From assembly GCF_027579695.1 (NCBI RefSeq), contig NC_083587.1:58851238-58915237 (forward strand): a stretch of 64,000 nucleotides of DNA, given 5' to 3'. The position numbers and the translations under genes were made by a program. The notes under the pieces are model-generated. The model was given only the letters and a program-made list of their open reading frames with translations. It made no database searches and was not told where the DNA came from. Positions 55,354-64,000 of the stretch are shown in pieces; the first letter of the stretch is position 1, and each line of letters begins with the position of its first letter. The stretch is from Neoarius graeffei. Taxonomy: Eukaryota > Chordata > Actinopteri > Siluriformes > Ariidae.

Positions 55354-56031
55354 AGGAGAAATGAAGGCAAATTTTTTTATGATCAAAATTCTATTTATCT
55401 AATTTTATTAAATATAGGGATGCATTTTTGATCGCTATTTTGTCGCTGCTATAGCAAATTATGAGTGTTTGGAATACGCTCTGTAATATATCAGTCCATA
55501 TGTCAAAGCGATGGCCATAAACGAGATTCGTTGAGACCTGTGCGAGACACCGTAGGACGGAAGTAAAACGTACAGCGGAAATCAAAGTGACCAACATCCG
55601 CTAACGTCGTCAAAAGCCGCGTGCGCCCTCTTTCGAACACTGACGTTATCAAGCCGGAAGTTTTGTTTGTTTTGATAGCAATCAGGGAAGTTTGAAAAAA
55701 GTCGGCAGTAATCGTCATTTAAACTCGTTTTTGTGCAATATTTCGTTTGGAAAACAGTTTTCAAAATGGCGGCACTGACACCTGGCTGACACTTCACGTT
55801 TCGAAGTCTCGCACAAGTCTCGTGAAGATCGTGCGGATAACCGACGCCTGCCGTGGACCAAACGAACTAAATTCAACACGGCTAAAAACTGAATAGGCCG
55901 ATAAGTATAATATTTAATTGCAATTAGTTGCCAATACGAGTCACGATATAAGGTTACTAAAACCAAAAACGTAATTGAATAACACATTAATTCAGAAATA
56001 AAGCAAGTTTAAAAATGACTTCAGTTCTCCT
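55354..56031. mobile_element. Kolobok-type TTAA MITE, 678 bp
   Basis: TTAA at 55350-55353 and 56032-56035. Termini AGGAGAAATGAAGG and AGGAGAACTGAAGT, fitting TTAA-AGGRR. No ORF retained; minus-strand frames at 55503-55987 lack domains. Confidence 0.85.
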
Positions 56032-56251
56032 TTAAATACAGAAACAATGAACAGTATTAGAAGGTGCATTAGTAGAAAAAAATAAATTGCAGCTGGATCT
56101 ACAGTTATATAAACTTAACCAGCAAACTTCTGACCAACTGTGACTGCTTTTACCGCGTCCTAAATATTCTTTTTTTTTTTTTACAGGTTTCTGCAGGTCA
56201 ACCCACGTTGGGTCAAGGATCTTTCTTTAATCTAACATACGGGTAAACTAT

Positions 56252-56906
56252 TGCCGCTTTTCCACTGCCAACGCGGCTGAGTCGGGCTGAGCCGTGCCGT
56301 GCCGAGTTGGGCTGAGTCGGGCTGAGCGGGGCTGTTGGAGTTGCATTTCGACTACAACCGTGCTGAACCGTGCTGGCTGGAAGTGGGTGGACACATTGGG
56401 TGGAGTTAGCGAAAGTGGGTGGATGTCACGTGATGTCGTTAGGCGGAGCAAACAGTGACATCAGTGATCTTTTAAGCGGTAGTCTTACGACCCGGATAGT
56501 AAACAATAAACATGGAGGATATGGAGTCGTTAGTGTTGCTGGTCTTGGTTCTGTGGCTTGTTGCCAACTGATACTGGCAAGAGCGTATAGATGAGGCGAG
56601 GCGCATAAGGCTTCAGAAATTCTCGTAATTCTTCTTCTTCCGGGTTTACAGATCCCAGCGTGCTCGCGGGGCGTGTGTGGGCGTGTGAGGACACTCCTCC
56701 TCACCAATCAGTGCACAGGGGAGTGTCTGCTCACGCCCCTAGCCTCACTCGGCTCGGTTTGGCTCGCTTCAGCCCCACTCCAAAACCGTGCGAGTTTTGG
56801 GTGCTAAGCAGGGCTGAAGCGAGCTGAGTCGTGCTGCTCTAAGGTAGTCGAAACGCGAGCCGTGTCGGGCTGAAGTGAGCTGAAAAAGGGTAGTGGAAAA
56901 GGGCCA
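56252..56906 (+). mobile_element. PIF/Harbinger-type element, copy 2
   Basis: A 655-bp inverted homologue of 52146-52799. Right flank TAA; left flank TAT (likely mutated TWA). ATG at 56512 opens MEDMESLVLLVLVLWLVAN then stop, with QERIDEARRIRLQKF-type sequence following. Both copies keep this exon but no nuclease. Confidence 0.83.
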
Positions 56907-56909
56907 TAA

Positions 56910-57720
56910 GATGCACTTAAGCTCTCTGTTGCATTTAAGCAGTCCGTTTTTTAAATTGCACACAATCACAGAGGGAAAACTGCCCAAGCCCGTCAGCATG
57001 TTTCCACTTCAGTGTAGTGCTACAGCTGGCTAACGTGTCCAGCCAGTGTGACACAAATGGAAATTTCCTTCAGGCGATTGTTATTGTTGGCATTGGAGAC
57101 CAAAATGGCTGGAGCTCAAAGCTTAACTGCTGGCGTGTCATCTTCGTGCTTCATTATCCATCATGTTTGTTCTATTATTTAAAGCTCAAAAGAAAACAAC
57201 AACCACCACCACCATCACCGAAGCCCATGAAAGACGCATAAATTCAAAAGGCCATGAAACGCACTTATAAAACAATAGAAACGCTTAATAAAATGCACTG
57301 GGGCCTTTCTTCTGCATCAGACCCTGTTCATGAGAAGGCAAATGAAGCTCATCTCTGCTGATTGTGGTTTGCAGCTGTTTAACTCACCATGCAGGTTGCA
57401 TGGCTTTGATATTGCTGCACTGGCTTAAGCAATACATGTTTACCCTTTTGCAACCCTGCTGACAAAAAAAAAAAAAAAAAAAACGGCCTTCTGAATCATT
57501 TCAAAGAAAAGCAGGTCATCACTCATGGGAAAAGAAAATGTTACGAAGGGAGGAGAAAGAAAGCGCTTACCGCGTGGCAGCGTAATTAGATTACTCTCTC
57601 TGAGCTCTCTCTGAACGTTTCTTTTGTGTGGACTTGTCAATTTCTGCCCAGTTGGAACGGTGATCGTTAGTGTTCCTGGGAAAAAAAACACCCTGTTCTG
57701 CTCTCGCTCTAATTCCCACC
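56910..57720. other. Intron DNA, no exon supported
   Basis: Poly-A run at 57464. A GTAAGC donor-like site at about 57570 (minus strand) is not backed by an acceptor or conserved frame. Confidence 0.4.
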
Positions 57721-57726
57721 ACTCAC

Positions 57727-57802
57727 CTGATTTCTGCACTTGGAGTATCCTCTCATAGACGCCGTCCGAGTTCTCCAGCAGTGTCCTGCTCGTCTGGATC
57801 AT
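57727..57802 (-). CDS. Internal exon of unrecognised host gene (most upstream found)
   Basis: On the minus strand CTTCTTTCAG precedes and GTGAGTGG follows a 76-nt exon that reads MIQTSRTLLENSDGVYERIL then QVQKS, ending in phase 1. It joins in frame to the 33565-33674 exon (with or without the 27-nt exon at 46269-46295). The composition suggests a helical or coiled-coil segment. The initial ATG sits directly at the acceptor, so it is probably internal rather than a start. Upstream exons must lie beyond, but none was recognised between 57.8 and 64 kb. Confidence 0.75.
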
Positions 57803-57809
57803 CTGAAAG

Positions 57810-58719
57810 AAGAAGAGGAAATCACTTCAGCCTGTGTGCTGTTTTGCAATCAAACACACGAGTCTAATAGTTGTTTAATCGTGTAGAGATAATAGCTGTG
57901 GTTTCCTGTTCTGGATGTGATGGGGATGGTTATGGGTTGGCACTGAGAGCCTGTAATGCCTACATTTACTGCATTATGAAAGGAAGGAATCAAATCTGGC
58001 TGGCAATGTTTTATTTTTCTAATCAGCGCTCATAATGATGAGAGAGTGGGACGAGTCCGTGGTGAAAACGCCGGATATTCTTCTTGTTTAAAGGGCACCA
58101 CACCTCGTTAATGACCCATGTTCCTCTGCACGCTCGATATTAAGAGCTTATTTAGAGAGACGCATTAAAAACAGTTCTATCCAGGGGCACCGGCCTCGTT
58201 TTCTCAAGTGCCTCTCAACGGGAGTGATATTTTATTGTTTTTGTTTAAATGACCTTCTTTTAGATACTTTACAATCTGAAAATCAAACAAACATACAGAG
58301 CAGGGTTATTCAGCTAAAATATGTGAATTCAGAAATGCTTGGATCTAATTTAAATCAGAAAAAAAAACATGTATTTATGTGTTACAGTTAAAGCTAGACG
58401 GCCGTTCGATTTCATGAAATTTAATTTGAGGGGATTCTCGAGCAAATAATGTGCATGAAATCGCTCGCTTCGTGCAGTCAAGCAGACAGAGGAAGTCCGT
58501 GTGTGTACGCATGCGCAGGATTACCTTCTTCTTCTTCTGGGTTTTACTGTACAGCAGCTGGCATCCACAGTGTTGCATTACTGCCATCTACTGTACAGGT
58601 GTACCTTTGAGCGTGCACTGACAGTTCCATCATTCTGTCGCTAAACGAACAGCTGATCACACCGAGGTGCTCGCTGAGTGCCGATATTTATTAGTGTGGT
58701 CCTGCGTTTCCTTTCCTTC
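57810..58719. other. Intron or upstream DNA, no exon supported
   Basis: Contains a short (CTT)n and a CTACTGTACAG duplication near 58547-58598. No domain-bearing frame. Confidence 0.4.
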
Positions 58720-59204
58720 GTATATAACAGGCATCACTAAATGGCGGACCTCGGTCTGGATCCGGACCCAGTGATGGTTCTGTCCGGACCCGTGACCAAT
58801 GGTAAATTCACGAGATTAAGTAATTTTCATGAAGCATTATTTTGGATGGTCGTGGCTATTGACAGCGGGCGCTGCTACTCCAGTTAATACAACAGCTTCA
58901 CTCAGTTGAGCCAATAAAATCGTTAGTTTACCCAGCGCACCACAGCACAACAACAAGCAGAGAGGAAGAGAGTTAAAGGGGAACCAAATATAATATATAC
59001 AGTTGCTGACGTGACAAAGTAACGTATTCTTAAGTATTCTATCAAATTTATATACTAGAAAACAACGAAATATCTTGGTAATTGTAAATATAATACTTTA
59101 TACGCTAAACCGCACAAGAGTCGCCATTTTTAAAAGACCGTGACGTCAGCGCTACCCACTGCACTAGCGGAACTCTCCGAAATAGAGGAGATAAGCGTGT
59201 AATC

Positions 59205-59995
59205 ATGGCGTCGGGCGCATCAAGTGAAAGCGACAGCTCTGTCGAATCATACGAAGAGATCCCGCAAGACACACTGCGAGCAGGCTATGGCTTAGAAGGG
59301 TACCAGTTTGAACCTAGGAGAGGTACTATGTAGTGGAAGTTCATTATGTCGAACTATTAAAGCTATTTTAAGTTCGTTTCTTAAGACAAGGATTTTTTAA
59401 GATGTTACCTTGTTGACAGTTTCGGCGAGAATCTTCCGCCTTCTTCAAAACAGTCACCAGATGTCGAGTGGTGACGTGCCTTATCAGCTGATGTTACGCT
59501 ACGGAGGCGTGAACGTCCCGCCCAATTTGACAGGTAGTTCACGCCTCCTGCTGTCAGGTCGCTCCCCCAGGACACATCTGGTGACTGTTTTGAAGAAGGC
59601 GGAAGATTCTCGCCGAAACTGTCAACAAGGTAACATCTTAAAAAATCCTTGTCTTAAGAAACGAACTTAAAATAGCTAGGAGAGGTACTCTCGACTCCGG
59701 TGATGAAATAAGAGAAGAAAGCTCGGATGACGGCGAGGATGAGACTGATGCTGACCATGGGCGTGGCGAGCGTGGGGCAGAGCGTCTGCGTGCAGGTGAC
59801 ACGGCGTGGTGCTCGTGCGGAAAATGTAACGTGGAGTTGCTCACGAGTCCAGCAGAATTTATTTGCTGCAATGAGATAGGCGCCACCCGTGGACTTGCGA
59901 AATCGTCAGGTATTTCACACGTGCAGTTCCCAACCTCAATGAGCCAACACAACTGGGCACATACATACGTCATGAGTGTTATGCAGAGAAAATGA
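59205..59995 (+). pseudogene. P2X7-intracellular-domain-like ORF, split by a palindromic insertion
   Basis: ATG at 59205 (AATCATGGC) opens MASGASSESDSSVESYEEIP, then GLEGYQFEPRRGT. The frame is interrupted by the insertion at 59328-59674 and resumes in the same frame as LDSGDEIREESSDDGEDETD, ending with AWCSCGKCNVELLTSPAEF and ICCNEI. The Y-x-F-E-P start, acidic linker and W-C-S-C-G-K-C...C-C-x-E-I zinc ligands are the plan of P2X7 intracellular-domain-like proteins. Without the insertion the reading would be continuous to a stop at 59993-59995 or to a donor near CGTCAG|GTATTT (59909). Confidence 0.68.
59328..59674. mobile_element. 347-bp palindromic insertion with 14-bp target duplication
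   Basis: CTAGGAGAGGTACT is duplicated at 59314-59327 and 59675-59688. Arms of about 110 bp (AGCTATTTTAAGTTCG... from 59361; complementary arm to 59676) are nearly perfect. The loop of about 100 bp contains GACAGGTAGTTCACGCC. It interrupts the P2X7-like ORF. Class unknown; a 14-bp duplication is longer than most cut-and-paste transposases make. Confidence 0.8.
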
Positions 59996-60213
59996 ACGTG
60001 CATTCTGATTGGATAAAATTAATATCATGTTGGGCTGTTCAAACTGTGGAAATAGTTTGCTCGAGCTACTTTCAAAACACTATAACTTTCCAACCTTAGA
60101 ACAAAAAACCTTTGTAAGTCTTGAATAAGGTTCGTTAATGTGTGTTTTATTGTTATATTTACTCTATATATTGCCCTCTGTTCCCCTTTAAGTTCAGAGA
60201 CGACCAAGACAAC

Positions 60214-60560
60214 ATGGCTTGCTCCAAAAGGCGGCGGAAAGTAGACAAGGAAAATCGTTGTTTTAAAGATGAATGGACGGAGAAATATATGTTCATTCTT
60301 CCGGCGAGCAGTTCAAAACCAGTGTGCCTCATATGCTCCGAAAATGTGGCATTAATTAAAAGCGGCAACGTGAAGCGCCTACGAAACGAAGCACAGCTCT
60401 TTTGAGCAAAGTTATCCCCTGAAGTCCGAGCTGAGGGCACGCAAAATAACCCAACTGCAAGCACAGTATGACAGGCCTACCCGACTCATTACACATACAT
60501 TTACAGCCCAGCAACGTGCAAACGAATGTTCCTTAAAAGTAGCGTGGATTTTGGGGCAAC
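60214..60560 (+). pseudogene. hAT transposase N-terminus (BED finger)
   Basis: ATG at 60214 opens MACSKRRRKVDKENRCFKDE, then WTEKYMFILP, KPVCLICSENVALIKSGNVK. The C-x2-C of a BED finger is present. The His pair is out of frame because of a small deletion near 60381; the shifted frame then continues SFEQSYPLKSELRARKITQ-type sequence to about 60560. It resembles the GTF2IRD2/FAM200-like group of hAT transposases. Confidence 0.75.
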
Positions 60561-60574
60561 ACAAACACATTGGA

Positions 60575-60789
60575 GTGTGTTCCCTGGTCTAATCAAAGGA
60601 GCACTGCACACCTCGACTATGTTTGGATCGACTTACAGCAGTGAGTCGGCTTTTTCCACGATGAACATTGTCAAAACCAAGCACCGTTCTAGGCTCAACA
60701 ATGAAGACCGACATATCTGCATGAGAATGGCACTCCAACCAAGATTTAAATTGCTGGCAGCTCAGCCACATGCCCGTTTTTCTCATTAA
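60575..60789 (+). pseudogene. hAT transposase C-terminus (hATC dimerisation)
   Basis: The frame reads TMFGSTYSSESAFSTMNIVK then TKHRSRLNNEDRHICMRMAL and stops at 60787-60789. S-E-S-A-F-S-T-M-N-x-I/V-K-x-K-x-R-S-R-L is the hallmark hATC block. It directly follows the BED portion, so the catalytic core between them was deleted. Confidence 0.85.
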
Positions 60790-61212
60790 GAAGAGTAAAA
60801 GAAGAATTAAAAGAGAAAAGTTCAAAGAAAAATGTTCTGTTTGCATTTCCCCCCCAAAAACCCACTTGTTTTCTGAAAATGTGGACTTTTTTTTCTTGAA
60901 AAGTAGGCCCTCATTTTTTTAGGCTGGGACCTCCTTATTTTAAGAACAAAGAAGAGAAAATGTGAAGTCAACGCTCTGTTTGCACTTTTTAGTGAATGTT
61001 TTCTGACTTGACTTTTTTACTTGAAGTGTAGGCCTTCAATTCTTCAGGTTGGGACCTCTTTAATTTAAGAGAAAAAGGAGTTATTCCACTCTGTTTGCAC
61101 TTTTTTATTTATTTATTTATTTTATTCTGAGGTTTCTGTTTAATTTAATCTGAAATAAAAGCCTTGAATTTATTTTCCTGGGACGACTTTTATTTATGGT
61201 AAAAGAGATAGT

Positions 61213-61595
61213 AGTGGGCGGCACGGTGGTGTAGTGGTTAGCGCTGTCGCCTCACAGCAAGAAGGTCCGGGTTCGAGCCCCGTGGCCGGCGAGGGCCTTT
61301 CTGTGCGGAGTTTGCATGTTCTCCCCGTGTCCGCGTGGGTTTCCTCCGGGTGCTCCGGTTTCCCCCACAGTCCAAAGACATGCAGGTTAGGTTAACTGGT
61401 GACTCTAAATTGAGCGTAGGTGTGAATGTGAGTGTGAATGGTTGTCTGTGTCTATGTGTCAGCCCTGTGATGACCTGGCGACTTGTCCAGGGTGTACCCC
61501 GCCTTTCGCCCGTAGTCAGCTGGGATAGGCTCCAGCTTGCCTGCGACCCTGTAGAACAGGATAAAGCGGCTAGAGATAATGAAATGAGATGAGAT
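61213..61595 (+). mobile_element. tRNA-headed SINE, copy 19
   Basis: Full-length forward copy in the 3' part of the hAT element. 8-bp target duplication GAGATAGT at 61205-61212 and 61596-61603. Confidence 0.93.
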
Positions 61596-61920
61596 GAGAT
61601 AGTTGTGCACTCAGTTCATTTCCTGCATTGGAAATGAACAATAAATATTATTGAAACCATATGAAAATGTGGACATAGGGGAAGGCTATAAGACACAAGC
61701 TGGACTTCGGTTCGGACCTTCTACTTGGACAAAATTTAATAACTGGACCTCAGTGACTTTTAATTGAATACCCCTGGTATAGAACATAACGTCTTTTCTT
61801 CTCGCTTTCCATTACTGTAGTCGGTCTTTCACGTTTCATTCGCACACTCACGTCCTCCATTTTTCTCTCCTGTTTCAAATTTGTATCCCACAATGGCTTG
61901 CGTGAACGGGAAAAGCCCAC

Positions 61921-62449
61921 TGTTACGTCCCCGAGGACTAAGTCCAGGGAATGGGGGAAGTAACAAAATACGTCAACCGAGAGAAGAAGAAAAAACAAAA
62001 TAGAGGGGAAACGGAAATACGTGAGTGAGTTTATTTATAAAACAAAAAAGATAAAAGGGTCACAACAAAACGGAAAACAAAACCTAAAACCCCTCCCTAT
62101 GAAACCTAGGCGCACCGCGACACCAATATTAACACACACACAGCGTAATCTCTGTTAACTGAAATCAGATTTCAGTTATCCACACAGCATAACTGCTGTA
62201 ATCCGACAACACCAAAAAACACACACACAGAGTGATCTCTGTAATACAGGGTTAAATTACGCGCGCACACAGCATCCACACTGCTGTCTGGCCAACGGCC
62301 CCGTCCGTAGGTTTCCCCGGGTCTTTTAAAACAGCCGCTTCCGTTGAACAATTAAGCGCTGGTGCAGCTAACCACTCACAGCAAAGGTGGAGGGTGGTAC
62401 CTGGAGAGAGACATAAAAACCCCACACCCCCAACACCATAGCCGTAACA
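61921..62449 (-). mobile_element. Solo LTR, 529 bp
   Basis: Begins TGTTACG and ends CGTAACA, with an exact 5-bp target duplication CCCAC at 61916-61920 and 62450-62454. On the minus strand a TATAAATAAAC polyadenylation-like signal lies in the 3' third. No internal coding region, so it is the product of LTR-LTR recombination. Superfamily (probably Ty3/gypsy-like) is inferred from the 5-bp duplication and TGTTACG ends only. Confidence 0.85.
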
Positions 62450-62454
62450 CCCAC

Positions 62455-62870
62455 CACATGATGCATGATGTAGTATCTTGTATTGGGTCATGGTGAAGCA
62501 GGAAAAAATAGCGGAGAATTTAGGGCCACGTGGCCTTAAATTCATTAATTGTTCTATTAAAAAAAAAACTAATAGAACTGGAAGTCTGTGATTCGAATTC
62601 AGTTGCTTTCGGTCCACTAAACAAAAATAATTGGGTGTCAGGAAAATTCTTTTTATGACCTACACTTGAAAAGTCTGAAAGGCAGTCCACCTTTAATACT
62701 AGCGCTGTCTAGGAGTCTTTTATTTATAAGCTTAACCCTCCAAGTACGCCTACCTTTAATAAAACACTCATTTAGAGTCGAGGAATGGTTAATGGTTAAT
62801 ACGTTCCACAGAGATTTAAGTTTCCTTATTTCACTGCTATTCTGTACTACTTTGTTTGGTCTGGGTCAAT
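62455..62870. other. No gene seen
   Basis: Short unique-looking segment between the solo LTR and the H1 hairpin. Confidence 0.4.
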
Positions 62871-62873
62871 AAT

Positions 62874-63550
62874 TAACAGTTATTCCACGAAATCGAGTCG
62901 TACATGAGCTGACAGCCTCTAAGCCGTGTACGACGAGATTGAATGGAATAACTGTTTTATTCTATCCACATTCACTAAATTTTGAGAAACTGAGCATTTT
63001 TATTCTTATTTTTTGCAAATTCAATAAATAAAAACTTTATACAAAACGTCCGACAAAATCATTTCCGCTTCTTAAAGGTGGACCTCTTAAACCTATTGAT
63101 GGCTGCACGAATTGATTTTAGTGCTGTTTTTTTGTAGAGAGTGCCGTCTTGCTGTTGTGCCGAGGTATAGAATCGCTTTAGACATTTATTCAATTCTTCC
63201 TCTGACATTTCAGTTCTGTAATTTTCAAACTTCTTTGAGCTTTTGAACCAGTCTAAAAAAAATTTCAAACAATTTAATGCTTAAAAATGCGATAATAATA
63301 ATAATAATTCTTGAAAAAAAGATATGTTCTGACCATCAAATACTTTCATTCCATATTTTGTTGCTTTTTTTTTGTATTTTTTGAGGAGTTTTGTTTTCGA
63401 GTCGAGTTTTTATTTCGTTCTCGGTTGGTTCAGCAACACGCTCCACCATTTTGTTTTTCTCTACTCACGGTATATGAGCTGATATCCTAGTAGTAGAGTA
63501 GCCAATCAGAGCGTGCAATTGCTCATATCCGGTGAATGTGGATAGAATAA
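62874..63550 (-). mobile_element. H1 element, copy 3, most complete
   Basis: Hairpin at 62874-62956 (AACAGTTATTCCACG.../...GGAATAACTGTT), then inverted ends TTATTCTATCCACATTCACT (62957) and AGTGAA-type ...GTGGATAGAATAA (63550; CCGGTGAATGTGG). Unlike the other copies it keeps two exons on the minus strand. At 594 bp between TIRs it is about 190 bp longer than copy 2. Confidence 0.78.
63071..63468 (-). pseudogene. Two-exon recombinase-like N-terminus (H1 copy 3)
   Basis: Exon 1 (minus, ATG about 63454) reads MVERVAEPTENEIKTRLENK, then with a 1-nt shift ATKYGMKVFDG, ending before GTCAGA (donor GT retained, near 63333). Exon 2 (about 63250-63071) reads DWFKSSKKFENYRTEMSEEE, then LNKCLKRFYTSAQQQDGTLY, then KKTALKSIRAAINRFKRST. 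E-(M)-S-x-E-E-L-x-x-x-L-x-x-F-Y-x-x-A-x-x-x-D-G-x-x-Y-x-(K)-x-(S/A)-x-x-S/A-I-R-x-x-(L/I)-x-R is characteristic of the SAM-like N-terminal core-binding domain of Crypton/KIAA1958-type tyrosine recombinases. No catalytic domain follows. Confidence 0.68.
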
Positions 63551-64000
63551 TGGTGATTAGCCTGTAATAAAACAAACTCTTGGGGTTGACAAGCATTCGA
63601 GTGGCAGTGTAAGCTTTCAAGTTATTAACCCTCTGGGGTCGAGAACTTCTCCGGCGAAGTTCGACAGGTTTAGAATGAGTAGGTCATGTATTTAGACAAA
63701 TATCTTTGCGAGTTTTTCATCATACAAGCATGATAAACATATTTACAGAAACTTTATACTTTACACTTTCCTATATGCTCACTGCCAAATAATATTATAT
63801 TTTTTAAATTACCTAAATTAGATGAAACATAAAACTTGTCACCTTACTCAGTCACACCGGAGTTGGAGCGCTGAGCGTCCACTTACACATTCATAAAAGA
63901 CTTTTCACATGCTAACAACATGATAATCATGTTCACTCTTTCTTTTTCACGGTGGGAACGTCCACTGTAAACAGGATAAAATCTGTCAGACATAGTTTAG
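63551..64000. other. No gene seen to window end
   Basis: AT-rich DNA. CCACTGTAAAC and repeated CATGATAA/ACATG phrases (63731 and 63910) hint at an old repeat but nothing firm. Confidence 0.35.

Larger units (their letters stand above)
58977..60187 (+). mobile_element. Kolobok-type TTAA element with P2X7-like ORF
   Basis: TTAA at 58973-58976 and 60188-60191. Termini AGGGGAACCAAATATAAT and AGGGGAACAGAGGGCAAT, fitting TTAA-AGGRR. It contains the ORF 59205-59995 and is inserted in the hAT leader just before its transposase ATG. No transposase of its own seen. Confidence 0.88.
58728..61776 (+). mobile_element. hAT element with nested TTAA element and SINE
   Basis: Ends CAGGCATCACTAAATGGC and complement of CAGGGGTATTCAATTAA. 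An 8-bp duplication with one mismatch (GTATATAA/GTATAGAA) lies at 58720-58727 and 61777-61784. It encodes a BED-finger start and a hATC dimerisation end of a transposase. Inside it are a Kolobok-type element (58977-60187, with its own nested palindrome) and a SINE (61213-61595). Without them it would be about 1.4 kb, so an internal deletion removed most of the transposase. Confidence 0.88.

Noticed and set aside
55503..55987. Minus-strand frames of 70-90 codons in the 55.5-56.0 kb TTAA element
   Set aside because: Overlapping frames without motifs; the element carries TTAA and AGGRR ends but no P2X7-like signature.
57440..57726. Extension of the 57727-57802 exon as a 120-codon open frame past its donor
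   Set aside because: The frame beyond GTGAGT is Phe- and Arg-rich low-complexity sequence with no family resemblance; the consensus donor at 57725-57726 is the better exon end.

Overview
This window looks like a gene-poor, transposon-saturated stretch of a ray-finned (teleost) fish genome. The evidence is the mix of elements: Tc1-like transposons with long inverted repeats, a Rex3 retrotransposon, tRNA-derived SINEs with the teleost 'CTGCTAAATGCC' type tail, and hAT, Kolobok-type (TTAA) and PIF/Harbinger-type elements, together with long AT-rich introns and vertebrate-style splice sites. There are no operons, and I saw no tRNA, rRNA or CRISPR. Species is not determinable; an otophysan such as a catfish is only a guess.

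Host gene: I find one credible host gene, on the minus strand. At least three, probably four, exons lie at 57727-57802, 46269-46295 (a 27-nt possible cassette), 33565-33674 and 25561-25764 (last coding exon with TAA). Their splice phases agree (1, 1, 0) and a probable 3' UTR runs down to AATAAA signals near 24390-24408. I do not recognise the protein. Most of 25-58 kb is therefore its introns, filled by mobile DNA.

Layout. 0-7 kb: two Tc1-like copies, a decayed THAP exon, SINEs. 7-12 kb: mostly unique sequence plus a LINE 3' end. 12-20 kb: a nest of inverted-repeat elements, a mariner remnant, and the first of a hairpin-plus-exon family. 20-24.4 kb: a 1605-bp Tc1 copy abutting a decayed SWIM-domain gene, then a TTAA element with a P2X7-like N-terminal ORF. 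26.6-29.1 kb: tandem-repeat element, a SINE split by a 546-bp inverted-repeat element, and a 729-bp near-perfect palindrome. 32 kb: a THAP exon. 34.4-38.3 kb: a Rex3 copy with inverted 5' half, inside a TIR-bounded element that carries a recombinase-like first exon. 39.2-40.5 kb: a giant palindrome containing a smaller palindrome. 42-46 kb: tandem array and two hAT elements. 47.6-49.7 kb: recombinase-like exons and two tandem SINEs. 50-57 kb: LINE endonuclease start, minisatellite, two Harbinger-type copies, a TTAA element. 58.7-61.8 kb: a hAT element holding a TTAA element which itself holds a palindrome. 61.9-62.4 kb: a solo LTR. 62.9-63.6 kb: the most complete recombinase-like copy.

How it works together: nearly all features are transposition products, and their target-site duplications give a relative order. 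The SINE family with a tRNA-like head (19 copies) inserts into almost everything else and is itself interrupted twice. The most unusual material is (i) a family of TIR-bounded units that keep a spliced first exon resembling the N-terminus of Crypton/KIAA1958-type tyrosine-recombinase proteins, and (ii) TTAA-flanked Kolobok-type elements, two of which carry P2X7-intracellular-domain-like ORFs.
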